This document shows positions 45,893 through 57,660 of a stretch of 64,000 bases of DNA, piece after piece (positions within the stretch are counted from its first letter, which is position 1; the number at the start of each line of letters is the position of its first letter). This stretch comes from Aphrophora alni. Its lineage: Eukaryota > Arthropoda > Insecta > Hemiptera > Aphrophoridae. Position numbers and translations under genes: made by a program. The stretch spans positions 72,485,638 to 72,549,637 of the forward strand of contig OY740765.1 of NCBI GenBank assembly GCA_963513935.1. The letters are read 5' to 3'. A model generated the notes under the pieces. The model did no database searches, was not told the origin of the DNA, and saw only the letters and a program-made list of their open reading frames with translations.

Positions 45893-45979
45893 TTTAGAAA
45901 TATATATTTTTTCCCGTCGGGGTCGCCGAGTAATCCGGACTGCCGGGTTATCGAGTGCCGAGTTTGCGAGACTCTACTG
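45893..45979 (+). mobile_element. Isolated right end of the same pogo-like family
   Basis: About 85 bp (tttagaaatatatattttttc then ccgagtaatccggactgccg to gcgagactctactg) nearly duplicate 45252-45339 and end at a TA. No left end was found, so it is a truncated second copy. Confidence 0.85.
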
Positions 45980-45984
45980 TACTT

Positions 45985-47810
45985 TCTTTATGTGACCCAT
46001 ACTTAATATTCTCAGTAAAAGCTTAACTCGCTAGACATCTGACAATGCTTAATGGTTAACGTATTCAATATCTTCATTTAACATATAATCATTCAAATTT
46101 TTTAATTCTCAAACCAGAGCAATGAAAATATTTGGGGAATTTAACAACTATTATGATCAAAACACATGAATCTGCTCACCTTCTTAATACATACTGTGAA
46201 TTTTTCTATCTTTGCTAGTTGAGTTCATTTTCAAACCTTTTCTATGGTGACCAACAGTGTTTCCTCATCCATCCAAACATCTTGGGTCCAACTGACCTTG
46301 TTTCTAGGTCACTAACAGTTTACATAAAACTTCACTATCCATGTCGTGTTAATAGGCTGGAAGCTATGCAATTTCAACATTTTTTCCCAATTATTGACAT
46401 AAGTCTAATATTGAAGATTTAACAGGTGCTAACATTTAACTACCTATTTAAAATAATTACTAAATATGTAATAAATATGTTTATCCTAAATCCTAACAAG
46501 AGTCAAAAGTTTTAACGTTAGAAGTTTATAGAAATAAAAGTGAAAGGGAAGATCAGCTGATATGCCCATACTAGTTTTACTATGCTAGACAGGGGAAGGA
46601 AATGGCAGGAATGTGACACACTGTACCATACGTACCAAACATAAAAAAACACCTGACGTGAGTTGAGGGTAAATGAATTAGGATAATAATAAACTAGGAA
46701 GGGTAGATGAACGCCAGACGTAAATAAAAACAAACTTTTAAATAGAAATCTGGAGTGTTACAGTTTAAGATAAAAGAACTGGACCTTTAACAACTTTGAG
46801 GATAATTAATGAAGAAAAATAATTAAATAATTAATTAATAAAACGAAATAAAGAAAATGATAATTACAAAGAAAATGATTAATGAATTAAATAAGAGGGA
46901 TAATTAAGTTGAAGGAAAAATAATGAGAGAAATAAATGGATAAGAAGAAGGAAATGTATTCTTTTATTGAATTGGAAGAAAAGTTTCAAGGAGCTCTTTA
47001 AATCTACAAAATACAAAATAACTCATTTAAAAATACTACAAAATCCAAAATTTTTATATTATTCACAATGAAGAAAATATAAGACATTAAATTTTTTCAT
47101 AAAACAAATATTTTAAAAGTTGGCGAAAACGCATCACTTTTATAAGTCTATAAGACAACAGTAAAAGAGACGAAGGTGTCCAAAGTCCAGAGCTGCCGTT
47201 CACCGGACTTGAAGGAGATAAAAAATGGCGAGCTGCACAGTAGACCCAACAATGTAGGAAATACACTAAGATTCAAAATTAAGGTGATTAAATAATAAAT
47301 AAAAAATGGTACACAAAGCTAAAAAATAAGATTATATCCGGGCTATCCAACATGAGGCCCGAAGGACACATGCATCCCGCGACATTAAAACTTTTTTCTA
47401 TATAAAAATAATAATATATATAATATTTTTACGAGCGTACGGCGGTTCGTTTTTACTATTCTTGACTGAAACTATGACTATCGATTTCTTAAAAAATTTA
47501 TTTGTATTTCAAAAACTTCTTATTTCATACTTTTGTGAGATTTAAAATTATCTATGATTTTTAGTTATGAGGAAATAAAAAATAAAGTATTCCTTTCCTT
47601 TTCCAAACTTTTTGTCGTAGCCTTATTTTCATTACAAGAGATGTGCTTGCATATCTGTATAGAATACACACCATAAATAGTTATCATTTGTAATATGGTA
47701 GCTGAATGTTCAAGACTTTTTAAAAATCAAATTTTTATTCATAACTTTCATAAGTAAATATTGAACTTGATTTGTGAGATAATATTAGATAAAAAAAAAC
47801 TCTAACACTA
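45985..47810. other. No gene recognised; purine-rich block
   Basis: From about 46780 to 47010 the plus strand is strongly purine-rich (gaaaatgattaatgaattaa-type repeats). A short GC-rich segment at 47340-47385 (gaggcccgaaggacacatgc) resembles a motif often seen in hAT-related repeats. No protein was recognised. Confidence 0.35.
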
Positions 47811-47814
47811 GATC

Positions 47815-47995
47815 TCACAAAAATTACGTTTATTTAATCAAACACATTTCAACGACAAAGTCGCCATCTTCAGTGATACATGAGCTACAATAACAGTTAT
47901 GTTTTGTTATTACAGCTCATGTATCACTGAGAATGGCAAATGTCGTTGAAATGCGTTTGATTAAATAAACGTAATTTTTGTGAGATCTTGTGTTC
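47815..47995. mobile_element. Penelope-type terminal foldback, about 80-bp arms
   Basis: The arm at about 47815-47885 (acaaaaattacgtttattta to tatcactgaa in complement) pairs with 47915-47990, and the hairpin centre is ataacagttatgttttgtta. Each arm includes a CTGA-GATGGC-GTCGTTGAAA hammerhead-like motif. No protein remains. The sequence differs from the foldbacks at 15.4 and 44.2 kb, so it is a separate family. Confidence 0.7.
47845..47873 (-). ncRNA. Hammerhead-ribozyme-like motif
   Basis: On the minus strand CTGAAGA is an exact CUGANGA box, followed by one extra T and a six-pair stem (GGCGAC-ttt-GTCGTT, two of them G-U pairs). GAAA follows directly. This is the best conserved core of the set. 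Stem III and the cleavage triplet are less clear (ATGTGTTTG). Confidence 0.5.
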
Positions 47996-48599
47996 GATTT
48001 TTTTTTTATCTCATAACTTTTATAAGTACAACAAAACTGCATCATATAAATAAAACAGTACTCCAATATGATTTTTCAATGAAATACTTTGCATATGTAC
48101 ATAAAAAGCTGACAAAAATTGGGAGAAGAAATGTATAGGTATAATACTATGAGTTTTATCTGCCTTGTTACAAGTGCTCTTTCATATAGACACCAATTTG
48201 TTTGTTTCTCACTTGTTTTAGAATTTAATGCAGCCTCATACTATATATAAACCTGATATTATTTATTATTATTTTTTATGCAAGGAAAATTATGTAATGC
48301 ATTTGAATGTAATTTTTTGTTTGCGGGCACTTTATAGATTAAACCAACAAAAGGATAAAACATAAATGCTGGTTTTGAACAACAGATCAGTTGAATAAAA
48401 GCACTGACTATTTCAGCCTCTCAGCTAGAACCTGATTTTTTTTACAAAATTGTCTCACTCAATGGAATTCATTTCACCTGACTTAGAATGGTACATAGAT
48501 TATGAAAAATGGAACACCGATGTAGCTTGTATCCTCTTTCTGTATTAAAAACTCTCCTTAACCCTATAGGCGGCACATGTTAATTCACTTTGTTTGTTT

Positions 48600-49480
48600 A
48601 AAAAATTAATAAAAAATATTATTTTTATACAAAACTTAACTTATAATATATCATTTTTCTCAGAAAGATGTGTAGAATTTATCTATGTAATAAAAAAAAA
48701 AATTAAACAGTTTTGGAGTAAGTATGTTAGATGTCAAAAAAAGTTATCATTTTTTAGAAAAACCTGAATCATCCAAAATAAATTTTTATCACTATTTTTC
48801 AAGATATAAAAAAGTTTTGTATAATATTTGTGAATATATTTAGAAAAAAAAAATTGTTACATTTTAAAAATAAAAAAATGGTTTACGAAAAAAGGGAAAT
48901 TGATACATTTATTTTCAAAAATTCACCAAAAATAGTAATATTTATTTTCTACACAACTTCTATATATCATTATATTCAGAAAGGTGCATAGAATTTAGCT
49001 GTGTAATGAAAAAAAAAAATGTTAGATGTAAAAAATTTGGAGTTATTATGTCAAATAGCAAAGAATCGGAAAGTAACTGAGGCAAGAATTTCACAGAAAT
49101 GGTAATGTATACCATACAATTTTTTTTTTTTTGAATTTTTGACTAGAGATTTGTAATATATTTGTGGATAAAATTTGTTAAAAAAAAAAAAAAAAATCAA
49201 TTTATAAAATTTTTATTAGACATGATTCATTTTTACGTAAAAAGTGAATATTTGCTCAAAACATAGGCATATTTTCAAAAATTCACCAAAAATATAATTA
49301 TTATTCAAAACCCAAGTTTTTATTACCTATGTTCTCACAAAGATACATAGATTTTATGTGTGTAATGCAAAAACTTTTAGATAGAAACATTTTGGAGTTA
49401 TTGTGTACGGAATCAACAAAATTACCCTGTAATGAGGCAAAATTCCACAGAAATAGGTATATAAACCAATAAAAAAAAAA
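48600..49480 (+). repeat. Internal tandem units, period about 330-350 bp
   Basis: Three units start near 48600, 48930 and 49280. Each has attcaccaaaaat, then aaaactt or acacaactt, atcat-ttctcagaaaggtg, catagaattt-gtgtaat, a poly(A) run, ttggagttat, and a closing gtaatatatttgtgga. They are diverged by many indels in A runs. Confidence 0.7.
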
Positions 49481-50689
49481 AAAAATTTTTAGATAGGCCT
49501 ATATAAATTTATAAACATTTTGCATACATTTTGGTAAAAACATAATCAATTTATAAAATTTTCATTAGACAAAATTATTTTGATATGTAAACTAATGGAA
49601 ACTTGCTAATATGGTCAGACCAGATATATCATAACCTATCTCTATTTATAGATAGGTCTATATAAATTTATAGACATTTTGCATACATTTTGGTAAAAAC
49701 AATCAATTTATAAAATATTCATTAGAAAAAATTATTTTTATTACTAAACACATGGAAATTTGCTATAAAGGAAGACCAGATTATAACATAATCTTTATCT
49801 CTAGACAGCCTCAATATTTGATGTCTGACAATAACATTCACTCAATACAATAAATTCTACAAACAATAAAACAGATATTGTAATTTGTATACACAATTTA
49901 TAATAAATAAATAAAACAAACCTTCAGAATAACAGAAATATAATCCCCAAGTCACATACCACTACACCTTTCACATGTCATTTTATTACACAAACATCAC
50001 TAACTTCTGAGTAAGAAACAATAACCTAAAATTAACTCTAGGACATAGCAAATAGTACCAACAGATAGAATGAAATCTTCTCTACAACATACTGTAAAGA
50101 TCGGTTACAAAATATTGATTATCTTATTTAGTAAACTGCACCGAATGACAAATGAAATTCATTATGTTTGGTTACTACTTTGGTAAAATAGATATATCTT
50201 CCGATCTATGACATATAGAAAGATTTCAAAAGCACAGATCGAAAGAAAAATACTATATAATATTGTCAACTTGTGGCATTTCGACAAATATTACCATTTC
50301 ATAAAACTATATGAACACAGAGAACAGAATTTTCTACATAAACCCGGTCACGGCAAGTGCCGCGATCTAGCGAAAAAGTCAGCAACTTTATTGAGTTCTA
50401 GAAAATAAGAGTTTTTGCGTGATGGATTTTGCTAAACTCGATTATGAAAGATTGAAACATTATCTTTACAGTGATATATAATTCATTTCGATAAAATAAT
50501 ATTTACTAGGATAAAAGTTGAATTGAAAAAATGTAATTTTTAGCGTGTAAAAATGAGTTAAAATTCTTGATTTTATTTAATTTTTATATAATAAAAACTA
50601 TAACAGATAGAAGGATTTGAAAAGCACAGATCGAAAGAGAAAGATGTGATCTATGGAACAGTGTTATGCTCGATCTGTTTGACAGAAAT

Positions 50690-51411
50690 TAGCGATGTTG
50701 ATACTCGGGTGAAATAGATACTCGCAATACTCGGCTTCGAATGATTTCAATACTCGTATTATTAATTCGACATCGAGTATCTGCGCAGAATGATTATGCG
50801 CATTATGTGTGTGTGTTATATTTCTATCTGTTAGACTGATCCACCAAGTATTTATTTTTTTAAACAATATGTGATTGACACTTGTAATACGTAATTAAAT
50901 GTTATTCTGCCTTGACACAAATTAAGTAATTAAACGTAAGTACAATTATTACCAACATTAATAATTTAGTTATTATTTAAAATACGTTAATTTACTATAT
51001 TTTTTATAAAGATGGTAACCTATAAATATTTATTTAAACATAAGTAATTACAATTAAATAATAATTTAATTTACTTTTTGTTATTGTGGAAATAAATGAA
51101 TATTATTGTTACTTTAAATTGAACTTGTTATCGAATCTAAATCATTATAACTCAAAATCGTAATGTTTAATTAATGTGTAGTGAAAAATCAGCTTAGAAA
51201 CAAATGTAACCAAAGTAGAAACACCGAGTATTTTGTTTGGAATTGACACAACACTAACGAATATCGTTGTCCGAGGATACTCGCTATGACTCGCACATTA
51301 CCTCCTCCTTGTTCCTAGTTACGAGGATTTTGACCGAGTATTTTAATTTGAAACCGAGGATTTTGATACTCGGAATCACCGAGTATTTTAATTCGAACTC
51401 GCACATCACTA
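50690..51411. mobile_element. Non-autonomous hAT element nested in copy 1
   Basis: A perfect 8-bp target duplication ACAGAAAT lies at 50682-50689 and 51412-51419. The ends are TAGCGATGTTGATACTCG and, in reverse complement, TAGTGATGTGCGAGTTCG. TAGNGATG termini with 8-bp duplications define hAT elements. The subterminal DNA is rich in gagtatt and atactcg words that could serve as transposase-binding repeats. No transposase. The inverted copy 2 (about 52350-52365) shows the empty site. Confidence 0.9.
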
Positions 51412-51727
51412 ACAGAAATATCAAATTGGGATTACTAGACAAAAATGACGTCAGTTTTTTTACAACTTGTTAGCGCAAATCTTTGACATTACGTATCAAA
51501 AATATGCAAACTTCAGCAATTTTTGGAATATTATTTATAACGTTTTGTGGTATTTTTTTTTGCATGATTATGCATCTACGGAACATTAGCTTTCCAACGG
51601 TATTTTATTTATTGTGATAGGACGATTCTAAGTGGGTGAAATGTTGAATTGCAAAATACGTATTTTCCGGTCGTTAGACTAAACCATGCGTTGAAAAATG
51701 TGGGTCGAGCACCGCCTGTAGGGTTAA

Positions 51728-52180
51728 GAATACTATTTATTTTTTTAAAATTCTTGAATTATCTATTCAAATTACATGAAATGTTACGAAAGTAATGCCG
51801 ATAACCGCAATAAATTCACCCTTTTTCACTCAAAAAGCATTTTTTCACAAAAGTTCATGTTGATTTCGTAAAAGTCAAAACCAAAGTTTTGAAGTGAGGT
51901 GTCTATACTAGGATTATTGCTTGAACATCTGATTCATCTTGTTGTATTCTAGATGACACAAGTTCGAGATGTTTTATACTTGAATATCTTTATGTTGCCA
52001 TAAAATGTATACTAAATCCAGTAAAACCACAAATTATTTTTCAATCTTTATTTATTGTGTTTCCTTTAGTCTTGTATGTCTCATTTATAATAAATTTATT
52101 GCCTTCTTTCAATTAAACAGAAAATTCACCACCAAGAAATTCTCAATGTATTTCTAGGTATTTTTCAGGTAATAACATCA
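51728..52180. other. Spacer between the two facing TTAA-family copies
   Basis: AT-rich, no frame or repeat recognised. Confidence 0.4.
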
Positions 52181-53577
52181 GAAGAAGGCTATGAAAACTT
52201 TATGCATAATCATGCAAAAAAATACCACAAAATGTTATATATAATCATAAAAAAATTAGTAAAGTTTGCATATTTTTATGCGAAAAATCAAAGATTTGAA
52301 CTGCGTTTTTTAGTAAAAGCAACGCCATTTTTTCTCATTTGATCACAAATCTATTTTTCTGTCAAACAGGTCGACCAAAACACTGTTCTATAGATCACAT
52401 CTTTCTGTTTCCATCTGTGGTATACAAATTGTTCTATGTGTCATAGATCGCAAGATATTTCTACTTGACCATAGTAGTAACCTAACGGAACAAATTTCAC
52501 TTGGCATTCGGAGCAGTTTACTAAATAAGATAATCGATATTTTGTAACAGATTTTTACAGAATGTCGTAGAGGAGATTTCATTCTACAAGTTGGTATTAC
52601 TTGATATATCCTACAGTTCCTTTCAAGATCTTTTTTTAACTCTCGGAATATAGCCAAGTTTGTACATAAATTGACACGAAAAGGCGTAGCGCTTTGTTTT
52701 GGGATTCTATATTTCTGTTTGTGTATACAAATTGTATATAAATTGTGTATACAAGTTACAATATATTTGTTTTTATTTCTAAAGTTTATTTTTTTGAGTG
52801 AAGTTCTAGTTTTTGAGTGGTTTAAATTTGGTATAACCTACAGGTAAGTTATAAACCTAGGCTTTCCTAACTTCTGTCGTCCACTTTTAGGGGGAAAAAA
52901 AGTTTACCAAGTTATTTACATTTTTTTTTTACCAAGTTATTCACATTTATACTAAAAAACGTTTGTAATACTTGAAAAAATGTAAGACAAAATTTTCTAT
53001 GCTCAATTGGACTTTGAAGTGAAATTTAGCCTTAGATTTATGTGTTTTTTTTTTGTTCTTTGCCATACTGACTCCAAAATTATTTTTCAAATTATTTTTT
53101 TTCATTACACTACTAAATTCTATGAACCTTTCTGACTATAATGATATATAGAAGTTGTTTTTTCATAAATATTACAATTTATGGTGAATATTTGAAAATA
53201 AGCGTAACAAATTCCCTTTTTTTGTAAAATATTTTTTTAATTTTTGAAAATGTAACAAATTAATTTTTTCCCCCTAAATATATTCACAAATATTATATAA
53301 AACTTTCGTATATCTTGAAAAAAGGTGGTAAGCTATTGATTTTGGATGATACAGGTTTTTCTGAAAAATGTTAACTTCATTTTTTGACATCTAACATACT
53401 TACTCCAAAACCGTTTCAAAAAAAAAAAAAAAAAAAAATTACATAGATGAATCTATGCATCTTTCTGAGAAAAATGATGTTTTATAAGTTAGGTTTTGTA
53501 TAAAAAATAATATTTATTATGAATTTTTTAAGAAAACAAAACTTTTACAAAACCTTTAACATATGCCGATTACAGGG
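52180..53577 (-). mobile_element. TTAA-family element, copy 2, inverted and incomplete
   Basis: In reverse complement this follows copy 1: terminus CCCTGTAATCGGCATATG next to TTAA at 53578-53581, then the internal units. After a long deletion it continues with the part homologous to 50600-50690 and 51460-51600 (gcatgattatgcat block). The far terminus is absent. With copy 1 it forms a facing inverted repeat able to make a very long hairpin. Confidence 0.75.
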
Positions 53578-53584
53578 TTAAGAA

Positions 53585-54835
53585 CATAAGACCTGTAATT
53601 GGAAATCTTTGACTTAATAATGTGTTAATGGAAATGAAAAGTGGAAAATTAACCAAAGTAAACTTTTCACCGGTTTTAAGTACATCCCAAGATTAATACT
53701 AAAATAAGATTTGTTTTGATTAATGAACCTGGGCTCTATTACACCAGTAACTACACATATTTTTATTTCAAAAAATTAAATTCTGAGTAAATACAAATAG
53801 ATAAACTATGACAGTCTACTTTAAAATTTATAGTTGCATAAGCACTGTCATAGATTAGGATGGGTTTGGTGAAGTATTATATTAACATTTTAATCAATTC
53901 AACATGGTTGTTCATGCTGGTACAGTGGTCAACATTTTAATAATAGATACCCAATTGTTTTACTGGTACCAACAGCCTATTTTGTTTATAGAATAAAAAC
54001 AATAAAATTTGTATTTCAATCAGTTAAACAATTTTTGAAATAAAATATTTCAACAGAAGTGTTATTTATTATTAATTTAATTTTTTCAGGTATTTAAATA
54101 TGTTTCATGTGTAACAATTATTAAGATCTTTAATGTTTTGAAATATAAAACATTAAAATAAAAGCTACAAGTGTACAAGTTTGAAATTTTCAATTACTAA
54201 TATTCATAAATATTCATCTGTAGTAATTCAAGGTTTAGGAATGTAAGCTTACTACATGCATTTTATTTACTAACAGATATTAATTATTTAAATTATTCAT
54301 GTTATACAGATCAAATATAGTCTTAAAACATATAAATTTAAGTCTGATTTTTTAACCATACTAAACATTAAATTGCATATACAAATTTGAACTGAAGCAA
54401 ACTTTATTGTATTGAATAATTGAAATTTGTACTGAACTAAATAGAACATACAGAATTAAAATTTTCTGAACTTCCCGAACCCCTAATAACACACAGTGCA
54501 ATATTATCATAAAAGTCATTCTGAGCGTAACATAAAATTCTATTATATCAATGCTAGTACAAATAGTACAGTATTAAAATAACAAACCAAACTTCTAAGC
54601 TGTGAATATTATGCAAGTACGCTACAGCTTGTTCAGATCATGAACTGTTAATAGTATAACATTGTTTGTACAAATAGTATTCATCTCACATAGTGAATTA
54701 ACAAACTAAATACACTATTTAATTGCAGTAATCCTTTGGAATGAATTAAAGTTGTTGGAGTTGGTTTCAAGTTTTAGTCTTTGAGTCATTTATGACCAGC
54801 ATCATGTATAAAAGAATGTAAGAACTAGAGTTGGT
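53585..54835. other. No gene recognised; 3' flank of the minus-strand gene
   Basis: AT-rich sequence downstream of the stop codon at 54840-54842 on the minus strand. It would hold the 3' UTR. An AATAAA-type signal cannot be chosen with confidence because such words are frequent here. Confidence 0.4.
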
Positions 54836-54839
54836 TTGC

Positions 54840-54937
54840 TTAGGATGGTTTCACCATGATAATTTCTCCTTCAGATTCAGAGGTGTCATTTTCTATATCA
54901 CTATCATCATAATATGGTGTTGCAGCTACTCCAGTTC
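54840..54937 (-). CDS. Terminal coding exon of a membrane-protein gene
   Basis: On the minus strand the acceptor (a T-rich tract ending tttaatttttcag, 54938-54940) opens an exon that completes a split Gly codon. It then reads TGVAATPYYDDSDIENDTSE, SEGEIIMVKPS and a TAA stop at 54840-54842. The phase fits exactly with the exon ending at 58136, giving IRGTGVAATPYY at the junction. The peptide is a cytoplasmic tail rich in Asp/Glu/Ser, with YYDDSD and an acidic cluster of the kind used for membrane sorting or kinase CK2 sites (inference). The intervening intron is about 3.2 kb. I could not name the protein. Confidence 0.72.
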
Positions 54938-54939
54938 CT

Positions 54940-57015
54940 GAAAAATTAAAAAAAAAAGTATTGATATCATTTATTGTAAAGATGCATAGACATTTGTTAT
55001 ACTAAACCTGAAAAGAGGTCTCACTATAAGGAAGGATTGAAGTCTTATGTCCCCTACTTTCGAACATAAGAACACCAGTAAATAAATTAGTGACTTTTAA
55101 TTTTTATTTGACAAGACAGAAGAATACTAAATGGGAACAATAGAATACAATATTAGAGATGACTAACAGTTTATAGAATGCTTATGTTGATGTCTTTAAC
55201 AAATTATGAAATACAAAATTAATGTATTCTATTTATGTATTATAACAAACACACGCTCTTCTTTTAATTACAAATGATCTTTATTGTTACAATCTCTTTC
55301 TTTATTATTATTATTGTTATAATTTTTCACAATTCATTTAAATTTAATTTTGATTTGCTACGGATGCACTTATCTAATTCCTTAATCTAACAATTGAAAT
55401 ATCTACAATATTTCTTAACCTAAACAAATGAAATTTCCTGAAATACATCACAATGACAATTAAACATAATCTAATAAGATTATACAATGCCTCCTTAACA
55501 ATTAAAAAGAAAAAAAGAGTGTATCAAAATTGTTATTAGTCTGAATTATTTATAATGAATTTAATTTTACTGTAATTTCTTTTATTTAATTTATTTTAGT
55601 AATTTTGTGCCCAATTTAATTAATTTACTACACTGGCTAGCTTGTTTTATTTAAAAAGATTGATTAAAAATTAAAATTAAATAAAATCTCTCTCGTTCGT
55701 GTAGTATTTTGGTGACTATAATTTAAACATTAGTTACTGAATCAAAATGTTGTTGGTGGTTAATTATTTATATAAATTTTCACAGTCTACTTATCAAATC
55801 TGAAGTTCTTTCGCAATCCGAAGCGTGGTTGTCCAGCGGATAAGCTCGATGTTGATTTGGTGTCCTATAATCTCCTTTGTACTCGCAAAGCTGTAATTTG
55901 GTCTGGCAATCACTTACCGTAACTCATGTTGATTTCTCACAGAATCCCTCTTCTTATTTTCGACGCTGATATTTCATCTATTAACTTTTCGATGACTATA
56001 TTCACGTTACGACGTAATCCTTAACTTTAACTAATTCACTGTTCGACGTATTTCTTTTAATTTTTATTAACTCACTTCTCGACATATTTCTTTTACTTTT
56101 ACTAACTCACTTCTCGACGTAATTTCTTTTAATTTAATATTCTTCGGAATTACATTTAAATGTTGACCAATTTCCCAGAAGATTTTACAATTTGTTATAA
56201 AAGTTTTAACAAAATTTTATGAAGAACAATTATCTAGTAGAACAACCTTGTACAAAATATCTTGAAGAACTCCCTGTTTCCTTCTCTCGAACCTATATTT
56301 ATAATTTCCTCGTTTTTCAACAGTCACACCATGGCTTTATTTCATTGGTGGGATTCAAAGGTTACTGGAATTTAGAAAGTGACGCTTTCTTTCCTATTGG
56401 TTAATTTAAACTTTCCCCTCCATTGACCTTTCCTTACTCTAATGTATCTCTAAATGAGTTCCTTGCCTTTACACCCTTCAGTTTTTTATTAAGTATAGGC
56501 TTGTCCATGAGCTGTCAACTCTTTTATTTCTTGTCAAATTGATGACTTGCCGTTCACTGACCCTAGCCAGCACCTTTTCGTTACAGTATATATAAAGTGG
56601 AATAAAAGTATGGAAACGGTTTCATATTACTGGTTCTACTTTAATTACAAAAGTGTGCACCCCTTTAATGCAAATTTCTTGTCTTTGCAAAACAGGATGA
56701 TTAAAAAATTTGATAACAAATACAGGATGTTCTATAAATTTTTTTTTAAAGTATACAAACTAAAGGAATTTGTAATTTTTCCATTTAACTTTAAAAATAT
56801 AAAAGTTAATACATATAAAAAATATGCACATTTAATATTCATTATCCAGTAATATCAGGTTTAAGTAATTTCAGTGAGTCAACTAACATACCGATTAAAA
56901 TATTACAATCTAAATTAATTACACAATATGTAAGAATAACTTTCTATGTACACAAGATGATATACAATTTTACATGACAAATTTTGTTGTAAACTCTTAC
57001 TTTATAGTTTTACAA
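54940..57015. other. Intron sequence of the minus-strand gene
   Basis: Lies between the two joined exons. From about 55240 to 56550 the plus strand is pyrimidine-rich and includes a small minisatellite. No independent gene seen. Confidence 0.45.
56020..56135. repeat. Minisatellite, period about 36 bp, three copies
   Basis: The word taactcacttctcgacatat and its variants place tcgac at 56043, 56079 and 56114. Confidence 0.75.
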
Positions 57016-57021
57016 TAGATA

Positions 57022-57395
57022 TTAAAAATGCTTTCTATCTGCAGTTTGGTAATGAACTAATCTTGAGTAGTAGGTTCTCATGACCTTCTCTAACACTTCA
57101 GGAGTTACTAGTGTAGCTTCTTGAACTATGAGATTTAACAAATCATTTATGTCAATAGAATTAGTTTGGTTAACATTTTCCTTAAAAACTCTGTAAAAGA
57201 AATAACTGAGGGGCAAAATCGGGTGTCCCACAAGTCAATTAATTGTCTCTCTGCAACTTATTTCTTGAAATGTGTTCATGAACTAAAGTGAGGTGGAGTT
57301 CCATCTTGTTGAAACTACGGTGTGTTGAAAGCTGGTGTTACAATATTTTGAATTTATGGTAGTAGGCTGTAGTAGCTATCGTTATCTTATAAATA
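57022..57395 (-). pseudogene. Mariner-type (DDE_3) transposase C-terminal relic
   Basis: At about 57275-57320 the minus strand reads FQQDGTPPHFSS, the second catalytic Asp block typical of Tc1/mariner-related DDE transposases. After frameshifts the frame 57022-57231 gives a run where WPPRSPDLTPLDFFLWG would be (PILPLSYFFYRVFKENV). It then reads INDLLNLIVQEATLVTPEVL and EKVMRTYYSRLVHY, matching the family's C-terminal helix with L-x-x-x-I and V-x-x-x-x-x-x-R-L. Stops and frameshifts make it a pseudogene. It sits in the intron between the two host exons. Confidence 0.75.
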
Positions 57396-57399
57396 CAGG

Positions 57400-57660
57400 T
57401 TTGCCAGGTGATATATATATCACCTGGACAAACCTGCTCTTAGTCATGCATAGTAATGATGTAATGTACATGGGTCAAACCCATACCCTATTCCAATTCC
57501 TATGAATGTGAAGAATTGTCATTACACCCTAACCTATAAATGTGTTGATTTTGTAGTTTTGAAATTGTGATTTTTCAGTGAAAAAGTTAGCTCTGCATTG
57601 AAAACTTATCTTATTATTAAGAAATAAGGAATGTAGAACATGATGAAAAAAAAATTGCCA
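57400..57660. repeat. Relative of the 30.8-32.1 kb repeat modules
   Basis: It starts with a palindrome (caggtttgccaggtgatata and its partner tatcacctggacaaacctg, 57403-57440). It continues with the blocks ttttgaaattgtgatttttc and agtgaaaaagttagctctgc then attgaaaacttatcttatta, also found in the 5S-like modules. The 5S segment itself is absent here. Confidence 0.6.

Larger units (their letters stand above)
48562..51723 (+). mobile_element. TTAA-flanked non-autonomous element, copy 1
   Basis: TTAA at 48558-48561 and 51724-51727 flank termini CCCTATAGGCGGCACATG and, in reverse complement, CCCTACAGGCGGTGCTCG. TTAA targets with CCC-starting ends point to the piggyBac superfamily. Removing the nested hAT and its duplicated site leaves about 2.4 kb. 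The left part is built of tandem ~340-bp units. No transposase is detectable in any frame, so mobilisation in trans is presumed. Confidence 0.8.

Noticed and set aside
46219..46733. Short frames at 46219-46422 (+) and 46518-46733 (-)
   Set aside because: Neither shows a recognised motif, splice context or composition distinct from the background.
56219..56852. Frames at 56219-56404 and 56547-56852 (+)
   Set aside because: They lie in intron sequence of the minus-strand gene; the second is AT-rich, Lys/Phe-heavy chance translation with no family match.
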